Source: Membranipora membranacea
Lineage: Eukaryota > Bryozoa > Gymnolaemata > Cheilostomatida > Membraniporidae
Reading direction: 5' to 3'
DNA: 64,000 nucleotides
NCBI GenBank assembly: GCA_914767715.1
Contig: OU612069.1
Coordinates: 15,745,387 to 15,809,386, forward strand
Shown here: positions 50,518-62,755 of the stretch, piece by piece
How the letters are laid out: each line of letters begins with the position of its first letter
Position numbering within the stretch: position 1 is the first letter of the stretch
Notes under the pieces: generated by a model
The model's input: the letters and a program-made list of their open reading frames with translations, nothing else
Told to the model about the DNA's origin: nothing
Databases searched by the model: none
Program-made: the position numbers and the translations under genes

Positions 50518-53035
50518 ACACATCGTCACAGGGAACTAATATTTTATATGAGATATAGGGACGTCATCGCGAATGTCAAAACAGAGTTTCAAGTGTTTCT
50601 AAGTGAGTAAGGAATTCTGCCCAATTATTGGCCAATTTCCCCAGGACCGTACCTATCGATTTTTGTCAATTTCTTGCAAAACACCTCGATAGAATACGCA
50701 TCGTCACAGGGAGCTAATATTTTATATGAGATATAGGGACGTCATTGCGAACGCCAAAACAGAGTTTCAAGCGTTTCTAAGCGAGTAAGGAATTCTGCCC
50801 AATTATTGGCCAATTTCCCCAGAACCGTACCTATTGATTTTTGTCAATTTCTTGCAAGACACCTCGAAAGAATACGCATCGTCACAGGGAGCTAATATTT
50901 TATATGAGATTTAGGGACTTCATCGCAAATGTCAAAACAGAGTTTCAAGTGTTTCTAAGTGAGTAAGGAATTCTGCCCAATTATTGGCCAATTTCCCCAG
51001 GACCGTACCTATCGATTTTCGTCAATTTCTGGCAAAACACCTCGATAGGATACCCATCGTCACAGGGAGCTAATATTTTATATGAGATATAGGGACGTCA
51101 TCGCAAACGTCAAAACAGAGTTTCATGCGTTTCTAAGCGAGGAAGGAATTCTGCCCAATTATTGGCAAATTTCCCCAGGACCGTACCTATCGATTTTTGT
51201 CAATTTCTGGCAAAACACCTCGATAGAATACGCATCGTCACAGGGAGCTAATAATTTATATGAGATATAGGGACGTCATTGCGAACGTCAAAACAGAGTT
51301 TCAAGCGTGTCTAAGTGAGTAAGGAATTCTGCCCAATTATTGGCCAATTTCCCCAGGACCGTACCTATCGATTTTCGTCAATTTCTGGCAAAACACCTCG
51401 ATAGAATACGCATCGTCACAGGGAGCTAATATTTTATATGAGATATAGGGACGTCATCGCGAACGTCAAAACAGAGTTTCATGCGTTTCTAAGCGAGCAA
51501 GCAATTCATCCCAATTATTGGCCAATCTCCCCAGGACCGTACCTATCGATTTTCGTCAATTTCTGGCAAAACACCTCGATAGAATGCGCATAGTCACAGG
51601 GAGCTAATATTTTATATGATATATAGGGACGTCATTGCGAACGTCAAAACAGAGTTCCAAGCGTTTCTAAGCGAGTAAGGAATTCTGCCCAATTATTGGC
51701 AAATTTCCCCAGGACCGTACCTATCGATTTTTGTCAATTTCTTGCAAAACACCTCGATAGAATACGCATCGTCACAGGGAGGTAATACTTTATATGAGAT
51801 ATAGGGACGTCATCGCGAACGTCAAAACAGAGTTTCATGCGTTTCTAAGCGAGTAAGGAATTCTGCCCAATTATTGGCCAATTTCCCCAGGACCGTACCT
51901 ATCGATTTTTGTCAATTTCTTGCAAAACACCTCGATAGAATACACATCGTCACAGGGAACTAATAGTTTATATGAGATATAGGGACGTCATCGCGAAAGT
52001 CAAAACAGAGTTTCAAGTGTTTCTAAGTGAGTAAGGAATTCTGCCCAATTATTGGCCAATTTCCCCAGGACCGTACCTATCGATTTTTGTCAATTTCTTG
52101 CAAAACACCTCGATAGAATACGCATCGTCACAGGGAGCTAATATTTAATATGAGATATAGGGACGTCATTGCGAACGTCAAAACAGAGTTTCATGCGTTT
52201 CTAAGCGAGTAAGGAATTCTGCCCAATTATTGGCCAATTTCCCCAGGACCGTACCTATCGATTTTTGTCATTTTTTGCAAAACACCATGATAGAATACTC
52301 ATCGTCAACAGGAGCTAATATTTTATATGAGATATAGGGACGTCATCGCGAACGTCAAAACAGAGTTTCATGCGTTTCTAAGCGAGTAAGGAATTCTGCC
52401 CAATTATTGGCCAATTTCCCCAGGACCGTACTTATCGATTTTTGTCAATTTCTTGCAAAACACCTCGATAGAATACGCATCGTCACAGGGAGCTAATATT
52501 TTATATGAGATATAGGGACGTCATTGCGAACGCCAATACAGAGTTTCAAGCGTTTCTAAGCGAGTAAGGAATTCTGCCCAATTATTGGCCAATTTCCCCA
52601 GGACCGTACCTATCGATTTTTGTCAATTTCTTGCAAAACACCTCGATAGAATACGCAATGTCACAGGGAGCTAATATTTTATATGAGATATAGGGACGTC
52701 ATCGCGAACGTCAAAACAGAGTTTCATGCGTTTCTAAGCGAGTAAGAAATTCATCCCAATTATTGGCCAATTTCCCCAGAACCGCACCTATTGATTTTTG
52801 TCAATTTCTTGCAAGACACCTCGAAAGAATACGCATCGTCACAGGGAGCTAATATTTTATATGAGATATAGGGACGTCATCGCAAACGTCAAAACAGAGT
52901 TTCATGCGTTTCTAAGTGAGGAAGGAATTCTGCCCAATTATTGGCAAATTTCCCCAGGACCGTACCTATCGATTTTTGTCAATTTCTGGCAAAACACCTC
53001 GATAGAATACGCATCGTCACAGGGAGCTAATAATT
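50518..53035 (+). repeat. 36-monomer segmental duplication, copy 1
   Basis: Matches 56923-59430 at an offset of 6405 bases (36 x 178 minus 3). Paired private states include GAGATTTAGGGACTTC (near 50907 and 57312), AACGCCAATACAG (near 52530 and 58934), CCAGAACCGCACC (near 52779 and 59184), and TAATAGTTTATATG (near 51962 and 58367). The open frames of 62 and 83 codons at matching positions are the same satellite sequence. Confidence 0.85.
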
Positions 53036-53570
53036 TATATGAGATATAGGGACGTCATTGCGAACGTCAAAACAGAGTTTCAAGCGTGTCTAAGTGAGAA
53101 AGGAATTCTGCCCAATTATTGGCCAATTTCCCCAGGACCGTACCTATCGATTTTCGTCAATTTCTGGCAAAACACCTCGATAGAATACGCATCGTCACAG
53201 GGAGCTAAGATTTTATATGAGATATAGGGACGTCATCGCGAACGTCAAAACAGAGTTTCATGCGTTTCTAAGCGAGCAAGCAATTCATCCCAATTATTGG
53301 CCAATCTGCCCAGGACCGTACCTATCGATTTTCGTCAATTTCTGGCAAAACACCTCGATAGAATGCGCATAGTCACAGGGAGCTAATATTTTATATGATA
53401 TATAGGGACGTCATTGCGAACGTCAAAACAGAGTTCCAAGCGTTTCTAAGCGAGTAAGGAATTCTGCCCAATTATTGGCCAATTTCCCCAGGACCGTACC
53501 TATCGATTTTTGTCAATTTCTTGCAAAACACCTCGATAGAATACGCATCGTCACAGGGAGGTAATACTTT
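53035..53570 (+). repeat. Three monomers absent from the second 36-monomer copy
   Basis: The order TAATAATTT with GTGTCTAAGTGAGAAAGG, GCAAGCAATTC, then GAATGCGCATAGTC with TATGATATATAG lies here but is missing at the paralogous site near 59430. There the preceding monomer joins directly to the GGGAGGTAATAC form. The offset between copies changes from 6405 to 5871, a loss of 534 bases (3 x 178). Confidence 0.75.
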
Positions 53571-54069
53571 ATATGAGATATAGGGACGTCATCGCGAACG
53601 TCAAAACAGAGTTTCATGCGTTTCTAAGCGAGTAAGGAATTCTGCCCAATTATTGGCCAATTTCCCCAGGACCGTACCTATCGATTTTTGTCAATTTCTT
53701 GCAAAACACCTCGATAGAATACACATCGTCACAGGGAACTAATATTTTATATGAGATATAGGGACGTCATCGCGAATGTCAAAACAGAGTTTCAAGTGTT
53801 TCTAAGTGAGTAAGGAATTCTGCCCAATTATTGGCCAATTTCCCCAGGACCGTACCTATCGATTTTTGTCAATTTCTTGCAAAACACCTCGATAGAATAC
53901 GCATCGTCACAGGGAGCTAATATTTAATATGAGATATAGGGACGTCAGTGCGAACTTCAAAACAGAGTTTCATGCGTTTCTAAGCGAGTAAGGAATTCTG
54001 CCCAAATATTGGCCAATTTCCCCAGGACCGTACCTATCGATTTTTGTCAATTTCTTGCAAAACACCTCG

Positions 54070-55075
54070 ATAGAATACGCATCGTCACAGGGAGGTAATA
54101 CTTTATATGAGATATAGGGACGTCATCGCGAACGTCAAAACAGAGTTTCATGCGTTTCTAAGCGAGTAAGGAATTTGCCCAATTATTGGCCAATTTCCCG
54201 AGGACCGTACCTATCGATTTTTGTCAATTTCTTGCAAAACACCTCGATAGAATACACATCGTCACAGGGAACTAATATTTTATATGAGATATAGGGACGT
54301 CATCGCGAATGTCAAAACAGAGTTTCAAGTGTTTCTAAGTGAGTAAGGAATTCTGCCCAATTATTGGCCAATTTCCCCAGGACCGTACTTATCGATTTTT
54401 GTCAATTTCTTGCAAAACACCTCGATAGAATACGCATCGTCACAGGGAGGTAATACTTTATATGAGATATAGGGACGTCATTGCGAACTTCAAAACAGAG
54501 TTTCAAGTGTTTCTAAGTGAGTAAGGAATTCTGCCCAATTATTGGCCAATTTCCCCAGGACCGTACCTATCGTTATTTGTCAATTTCTGGCAAAACACCT
54601 CGATAGAATACGCATCGTCACAGGGAGCTAATATTTTATATGAGATATAGGGACGTCATTGCGAACGTCAAAACAGAGTTTCAAGCGTGTCTAAGTGAGT
54701 AAGGAACTCTGCCCAATTATTGGCCAATTTCCCCAGGACCGTACCTATCGATTTTTGTCATTTTTTGCAAAACACCATGATAGAATACTCATCGTCAACA
54801 GGAGCTAATATTTTATATGAGATATAGGGACGTCATCGCGAAACGTCAAAACAGAGTTTCATGCGTTTCCTAAGCGAGTAAGGAATTCTGCCCAATTATT
54901 GGCCAATTTCCCCAGGACCGTACCTATCGATTTTTGTCATTTTTTGCAAAAACACCATGATAGAATACTCATCGTCAACAGGAGCTAATATTTTATATGA
55001 GATATAGGGACGTCATCGCGAACGTCAAAACAGAGTTTCATGCGTTTCTAAGCGAGTAAGGAATTCTGCCGAATT
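54070..55075 (+). repeat. Block shared with 47.85-48.85 kb
   Basis: Offset about 6224 (35 monomers). Shared states are GGGAGGTAATAC, GGAATTTGCCC with CCCGAGGACC, ACACATCG, GTACTTATCG, a second GGGAGGTAATAC, ATCGTTATTTGTC and the rare AAGGAACTCTGCCC (48478 and 54702). A small cluster of extra bases lies at 54839-54955 (CGCGAAACGTC, TTTCCTAAGCG, GCAAAAACACC) and odd substitutions near 55070-55085. These may be consensus errors. Confidence 0.75.
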
Positions 55076-55139
55076 ATTGGCGAATTTCCCCAGGACCGTA
55101 CCTATCGATATTTGTCAATTTCTGGCAAAACACCTCGAT

Positions 55140-56890
55140 AGAATACGCATCGTCACAGGGAGCTAATATTTTATATGAGATATAGGGACGTCATTGCGAA
55201 CGTCAAAACAGAGTTTCAAGCGTGTCTAAGTGAGTAAGGAATTCTGCCCAATTATTGGCCAATTTCCCCAGGACCGTACCTATCGATTTTTGTCATTTTT
55301 TGCAAAACACCATGATAGAATACTCATCGTCAACAGGAGCTAATATTTTATATGAGATATAGGGACGTCATCGCGAACGTCAAAACAGAGTTTCATGCGT
55401 TTCTAAGCGAGTAAGGAATTCTGCCCAATTATTGGCCAATTTCCCCAGGACCGTACTTATCGATTTTTGTCAATTTCTTGCAAAACACCTCGATAGAATA
55501 CGCATCGTCACAGGGAGCTAATATTTTATATAAGATATGGGGAAGTCATCGCGAACGTCAAAACAGAGTTTCATGCGTTTCTAAGCGAGCAAGCAATTCA
55601 TCCCAATTATTGGCCAATCTCCCCAGGACCGTACCTATCGATTTTCGTCAATTTCTGGCAAAACACCTCGATAGAATGCGCATAGTCACAGGGAACTAAT
55701 ATTTTATATGAGATATAGGGACGTCATTGCGAACGTCAAAACAGAGTTTCAAGCGTTTCTAAGCGAGTAAGGAATTCTGCCCAATTATTGGCCAATTTCC
55801 CCAGGACCGTACCTATCGATTTTTGTCAATTTCTTGCAAAACACCTCGATAGAATACGCATCGTCACAGGGAGCTAATATTTTATATGAGATATAGGGAC
55901 GTCATTGCGAACGTCAAAACAGAGTTTCAAGCGTTTCTAAGCGAGTAAGGAATTCTGCCCGAGTATTGGCCAATTTCCCTAGGACCGTACCTATCGATTT
56001 TTGTCAATTTTTGCAAAACACCATGATCGAATACTCATCGTAAACAGGAGCTAATATTTTATATGAGATATAGGGACGTCATCGCGAACGTCAAAACAGA
56101 GTTTCATGCGTTTCTAAGCGAGTAAGGAATTCTGCCCAATTATTGGCCAATTTCCCCAGGACCGTACCTATCGATTTTTGTCAATTTCTTGCAAAACACC
56201 TCGATAGAATACGCATCGTCACAGGGAACTAATATTTTATATGAGATATAGGGACGTCATCGCGAATGTCAAAACAGAGTTTCAAGTGTTTCTAAGTGAG
56301 TAAGGAATTCTGCCCAATTATTGGCCAATTTCCCCAGGACCGTACCTATCGTTATTTGTCAATTTCTGGCAAAACACCTCGATAGAATACGCATCGTCAC
56401 AGGGAGCTAATATTTTATATGAGATATAGGGACGTCATTGCGAACGTCAAAACAGAGTTTCAAGCGTGTCTAATTGAGTAAGGAATTCTGCCCAATTATT
56501 GGCCAATTTCCCCAGGACCGTACCTATCAATTTTCGTCAATTTCTGGCAAAACACCTCGATAGAATACGCATCGTCACAGGGAGCTAATATTTTATATGA
56601 GATATAGGGACGTCATCGCGAACGTCAAAACAGAGTTTCATGCGTTTCTAAGCGAGTAAGGAAAACTGGCCAATTATTGGCCAATTTCTCCAGGACCGTA
56701 CTTATCGATTTTTGTCAATTTCTTGCAAAACACCTCGATAGAATACGCATCGTCACAGGGAGCTAATATTTTATATGAGATATAGGGACGTCATCGCGAA
56801 CGTCAAAACAGAGTTTCATGCGTTTCTAAGCGAGCAAGCAATTCATCCCAATTATTGGCCAATCTCCCCAGGACCGTACCTATCGATTTT
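55140..56890 (+). repeat. Block shared with 61.0-62.76 kb, copy 1
   Basis: Offset 5869 to 61009-62755. Shared order: GTGTCTAAGTG, GTCATTTTTTGC, AAGATATGGGG (CATCGCG form), GAATGCGCATAGTC, TTTCCCTAGGACC, ATGATCGAATACTC with GTAAACAGG, ATCGTTATTTGTC, CTAATTGAG, CTATCAATTTTCG, GAAAACTGGCC and GCAAGCAATTC. Differences are few, for example CCCGAGTATTGG near 55958 versus CCCAATTATTGG. Confidence 0.8.
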
Positions 56891-56945
56891 CGTCAATTTC
56901 TTGCAAAACACCTCGATAGAATACACATCGTCACAGGGAACTAAT
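56840..56945 (+). repeat. Chimeric monomer at the 36-monomer duplication junction
   Basis: GCAAGCAATTC, CAATCTCCCC and ATTTTCGTCAATTTCT are the states that elsewhere continue into TGGCAAAACACC and GAATGCGCATAGTC. Here they continue as TGCAAAACACC and GAATACACATCGTC. The switch is between about 56887 and 56922. Confidence 0.75.
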
Positions 56946-59430
56946 ATTTTATATGAGATATAGGGACGTCATCGCGAATGTCAAAACAGAGTTTCAAGTG
57001 TTTCTAAGTGAGTAAGGACTTCTGCCCAATTATTGGCCAATTTCCCCAGGACCGTACCTATCGATTTTTGTCAATTTCTTGCAAAACACCTCGATAGAAT
57101 ACGCATCGTCACAGGGAGCTAATATTTTATATGAGATATAGGGACGTCATTGCGAACGCCAAAACAGAGTTTCAAGCGTTTCTAAGCGAGTAAGGAATTC
57201 TGCCCAATTATTGGCCAATTTCCCCAGAACCGTACCTATTGATTTTTGTCAATTTCTTGCAAGACACCTCGAAAGAATACGCATCGTCACAGGGAGCTAA
57301 TATTTTATATGAGATTTAGGGACTTCATCGCAAATGTCAAAACAGAGTTTCAAGTGTTTCTAAGTGAGTAAGGAATTCTGCCCAATTATTGGCCAATTTC
57401 CCCAGGACCGTACCTATCGATATTTGTCAATTTCTGGCAAAACACCTCGATAGGATACCCATCGTCACAGGGAGCTAATATTTTATATGAGATATAGGGA
57501 CGTCATCGCAAACGTCAAAACAGAGTTTCATGCGTTTCTAAGCGAGGAAGGAATTCTGCCCAATTATTGGCAAATTTCCCCAGGACCGTACCTATCGATT
57601 TTTGTCAATTTCTGGCAAAACACCTCGATAGAATACGCATCGTCACAGGGAGCTAATAATTTATATGAGATATAGGGACGTCATTGCGAACGTCAAAACA
57701 GAGTTTCAAGCGTGTCTAAGTGAGTAAGGAATTCTGCCCAATTATTGGCCAATTTCCCCAGGACCGTACCTATCGATTTTCGTCAATTTCTGGCAAAACA
57801 CCTCGATAGAATACGCATCGTCACAGGGAGCTAATATTTTATATGAGATATAGGGACGTCATCGCGAACGTCAAAACAGAGTTTCATGCGTTTCTAAGCG
57901 AGCAAGCAATTCATCCCAATTATTGGCCAATCTCCCCAGGACCGTACCTATCGATTTTCGTCAATTTCTGGCAAAACACCTCGATAGAATGCGCATAGTC
58001 ACAGGGAGCTAATATTTTATATGATATATAGGGACGTCATTGCGAACGTCAAAACAGAGTTCCAAGCGTTTCTAAGCGAGTAAGGAATTCTGCCCAATTA
58101 TTGGCCAATTTCCCCAGGACCGTACCTATCGATTTTTGTCAATTTCTTGCAAAACACCTCGATAGAATACGCATCGTCACAGGGAGGTAATACTTTATAT
58201 GAGATATAGGGACGTCATCGCGAACGTCAAAACAGAGTTTCATGCGTTTCTAAGCGAGTAAGGAATTCTGCCCAATTATTGGCCAATTTCCCCAGGACCG
58301 TACCTATCGATTTTTGTCAATTTCTTGCAAAACACCTCGATAGAATACACATCGTCACAGGGAACTAATAGTTTATATGAGATATAGGGACGTCATCGCG
58401 AATGTCAAAACAGAGTTTCAAGTGTTTCTAAGTGAGTAAGGAATTCTGCCCAATTATTGGCCAATTTCCCCAGGACCGTACCTATCGATTTTTGTCAATT
58501 TCTTGCAAAACACCTCGATAGAATACGCATCGTCACAGGGAGCTAATATTTAATATGAGATATAGGGACGTCATTGCGAACGTCAAAACAGAGTTTCATG
58601 CGTTTCTAAGCGAGTAAGGAATTCTGCCCAATTATTGGCCAATTTCCCCAGGACCGTACCTATCGATTTTTGTCATTTTTTGCAAAACACCATGATAGAA
58701 TACTCATCGTCAACAGGAGCTAATATTTTATATGAGATATAGGGACGTCATCGCGAACGTCAAAACAGAGTTTCATGCGTTTCTAAGCGAGTAAGGAATT
58801 CTGCCCAATTATTGGCCAATTTCCCCAGGACCGTACTTATCGATTTTTGTCAATTTCTTGCAAAACACCTCGATAGAATACGCATCGTCACAGGGAGCTA
58901 ATATTTTATATGAGATATAGGGACGTCATTGCGAACGCCAATACAGAGTTTCAAGCGTTTCTAAGCGAGTAAGGAATTCTGCCCAATTATTGGCCAATTT
59001 CCCCAGGACCGTACCTATCGATTTTTGTCAATTTCTTGCAAAACACCTCGATAGAATACGCAATGTCACTGGGAGCTAATATTTTATATGAGATATAGGG
59101 ACGTCATCGCGAACGTCAAAACAGAGTTTCATGCGTTTCTAAGCGAGTAAGAAATTCATCCCAATTATTGGCCAATTTCCCCAGAACCGCACCTATTGAT
59201 TTTTGTCAATTTCTTGCAAGACACCTCGAAAGAATACGCATCGTCACAGGGAGCTAATATTTTATATGAGATATAGGGACGTCATCGCAAACGTCAAAAC
59301 AGAGTTTCATGCGTTTCTAAGTGAGGAAGGAATTCTGCCCAATTATTGGCAAATTTCCCCAGGACCGTACCTATCGATTTTTGTCAATTTCTGGCAAAAC
59401 ACCTCGATAGAATACGCATCGTCACAGGGA
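56923..59430 (+). repeat. 36-monomer segmental duplication, copy 2
   Basis: Second copy of 50518-53035, entered through a chimeric monomer at about 56840-56930. Copy-specific changes include GTAAGGACTTCTGCCC near 57015, ATCGATATTTGTC near 57418 and CAATGTCACTGGG near 59061 (CAATGTCACAGGG in copy 1). Confidence 0.85.
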
Positions 59431-61009
59431 GGTAATACTTTATATGAGATATAGGGACGTCATCGCGAACGTCAAAACAGAGTTTCATGCGTTTCTAAGC
59501 GAGTAAGGAATTCTGCCCAATTATTGGCCAATTTCCCCAGGACCGTACCTATCGATTTTTGTCAATTTCTTGCAAAACACCTCGATAGAATACACATCGT
59601 CACAGGGAACTAATATTTTATATGAGATATAGGGACGTCATCGCGAATGTCAAAACAGAGTTTCAAGTGTTTCTAAGTGAGTAAGGAATTCTGCCCAATT
59701 ATTGGCCAATTTCCCCAGGACCGTACCTATCGATTTTTGTCAATTTCTTGCAAAACACCTCGATAGAATACGCATCGTCACAGGGAGCTAATATTTAATA
59801 TGAGATATAGGGACGTCAGTGCGAACTTCAAAACAGAGTTTCATGCGTTTCTAAGCGAGTAAGGAATTCTGCCCAAATATTGGCCAATTTCCCCAGGACC
59901 GTACCTATCGATTTTTGTCATTTTTTGCAAAACACCATGATAGAATACTCATCGTCAACAGGAGCTAATATTTTATATGAGATATAGGGACGTCATCGCG
60001 AACGTCAAAACAGAGTTTCATGCGTTTCTAAGCGAGTAAGGAGTTCTGCCCAATTATTGGCCAATTTCCCCAGGACCGTACTTATCGATTTTTGTCAATT
60101 TCTTGCAAAACACCTCGATAGAATACGCATCGTCACAGGGAGCTAATATTTTATATAAGATATGGGGAAGTCATCCCGAACGTCAAAACAGAGTTTCATG
60201 CGTTTCTAAGCGAGCAAGCAATTCATCCCAATTATTGGCCAATCTCCCCAGGACCGTACCTATCGATTTTTGTCAATTTCTGGCAAAACACCTCGATAGA
60301 ATACGCATCGTCACAGGGAGCTAATACTTTATATGAGATATAGGGACGTCATTGCGAACTTCAAAACAGAGTTTCAAGTGTTTCTAAGTGAGTAAGGAAT
60401 TCTGCCCAATTATTGGCCAATTTCCCCAGGACCGTACCTATCGTTATTTGTCAATTTCTGGCAAAACACCTCGATAGAATACGCATCGTCACAGGGAGCT
60501 AATATTTTATATGAGATATAGGGACGTCATTGCGAACGTCAAAACAGAGTTTCAAGCGTGTCTAAGTGAGTAAGGAATTCTGCCCAATTATTGGCCAATT
60601 TCCCCAGGACCGTACCTATCGATTTTTGTCATTTTTTGCAAAACACCATGATAGAATACTCATCGTCAACGGGAGCTAATATTGTATATGAGATATAGGG
60701 ATGTCATCGCAAACGTCAAAACAGAGTTTCATACGTTTCTAAGCGAGGAAAGAATTCTGCCCAATTATTGGCAAAGTTCCCCAGGACCGTACCTATCGAT
60801 TTTTGTCAATTTCTGGCAAAACACCTCGATAGAATACGCATCGTCACAGGGAGCTAATACTTTATATGATATATAGGGACGTCATTGCGAACTTCAAAAC
60901 AGAGTTTCAAGTGTTTCTAAGTGAGTAAGGAATTCTGCCCAATTATTGGCCAATTTCCCCAGGACCGTACCTATCGTTATTTGTCAATTTCTGGCAAAAC
61001 ACCTCGATA
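59430..61009 (+). repeat. Satellite monomers, partly shared with 53.56-54.03 kb
   Basis: 59430-59900 matches 53560-54030 at an offset of 5871, including the private GGGACGTCAGTGCG (near 53940 and 59811) and CCCAAATATTGG (near 54001 and 59874). From about 59910 the order changes to GTCATTTTTTGC, AAGATATGGGG, a chimeric monomer near 60250, TAATACTTTATATG, ATCGTTATTTGTC and TTGTATATGAG with GGGATGTC (60682). About nine monomers, with no other sequence. Confidence 0.8.
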
Positions 61010-62755
61010 GAATACGCATCGTCACAGGGAGCTAATATTTTATATGAGATATAGGGACGTCATTGCGAACGTCAAAACAGAGTTTCAAGCGTGTCTAAGT
61101 GAGTAAGGAATTCTGCCCAATTATTGGCCAATTTCCCCAGGACCGTACCTATCGATTTTTGTCATTTTTTGCAAAACACCATGATAGAATACTCATCGTC
61201 AACAGGAGCTAATATTTTATATGAGATATAGGGACGTCATCGCGAACGTCAAAACAGAGTTTCATGCGTTTCTAAGCGAGTAAGGAATTCTGCCCAATTA
61301 TTGGCCAATTTCCCCAGGACCGTACCTATCGATTTTTGTCAATTTCTTGCAAAACACCTCGATAGAATACGCATCGTCACAGGGAGCTAATATTTTATAT
61401 AAGATATGGGGAAGTCATCGCGAACGTCAAAACAGAGTTTCATGCGTTTCTAAGCGAGCAAGCAATTCATCCCAATTATTGGCCAATCTCCCCAGGACCG
61501 TACCTATCGATTTTCGTCAATTTCTGGCAAAACACCTCGATAGAATGCGCATAGTCACAGGGAACTAATATTTTATATGAGATATAGGGACGTCATTGCG
61601 AACGTCAAAACAGAGTTTCAAGCGTTTCTAAGCGAGTAAGGAATTCTGCCCAATTATTGGCCAATTTCCCCAGGACCGTACCTATCGATTTTTGTCAATT
61701 TCTTGCAAAACACCTCGATAGAATACGCATCGTCACAGGGAGCTAATATTTTATATGAGATATAGGGACGTCATTGCGAACGTCAAAACAGAGTTTCAAG
61801 CGTTTCTAAGCGAGTAAGGAATTCTGCCCAATTATTGGCCAATTTCCCTAGGACCGTACCTATCGATTTTTGTCAATTTTTGCAAAACACCATGATCGAA
61901 TACTCATCGTAAACAGGAGCTAATATTTTATATGAGATATAGGGACGTCATCGCGAACGTCAAAACAGAGTTTCATGCGTTTCTAAGCGAGTAAGGAATT
62001 CTGCCCAATTATTGGCCAATTTCCCCAGGACCGTACCTATCGATTTTTGTCAATTTCTTGCAAAACACCTCGATAGAATACGCATCGTCACAGGGAGCTA
62101 ATATTTTATATGAGATATAGGGACGTCATCGCGAATGTCAAAACAGAGTTTCAAGTGTTTCTAAGTGAGTAAGGAATTCTGCCCAATTATTGGCCAATTT
62201 CCCCAGGACCGTACCTATCGTTATTTGTCAATTTCTGGCAAAACACCTCGATAGAATACGCATCGTCACAGGGAGCTAATATTTTATATGAGATATAGGG
62301 ACGTCATTGCGAACGTCAAAACAGAGTTTCAAGCGTGTCTAATTGAGTAAGGAATTCTGCCCAATTATTGGCCAATTTCCCCAGGACCGTACCTATCAAT
62401 TTTCGTCAATTTCTGGCAAAACACCTCGATAGAATACGCATCGTCACAGGGAGCTAATATTTTATATGAGATATAGGGACGTCATCGCGAACGTCAAAAC
62501 AGAGTTTCATGCGTTTCTAAGCGAGTAAGGAAAACTGGCCAATTATTGGCCAATTTCCCCAGGACCGTACCTATCGATTTTTGTCAATTTCTTGCAAAAC
62601 ACCTCGATAGAATACGCATCGTCACAGGGAGCTAATATTTTATATGAGATATAGGGACGTCATCGCGAACGTCAAAACAGAGTTTCATGCGTTTCTAAGC
62701 GAGCAAGCAATTCATCCCAATTATTGGCCAATTTCCCCAGGACCGTACCTATCGA
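61009..62755 (+). repeat. Block shared with 55.14-56.89 kb, copy 2
   Basis: See the partner block for the order of diagnostic states. Here the run leaves the shared register near 62755 and continues with GAATGCGCATCGTC, which mixes the usual GAATGCGCATAGTC and GAATACGCATCGTC states. Confidence 0.8.
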
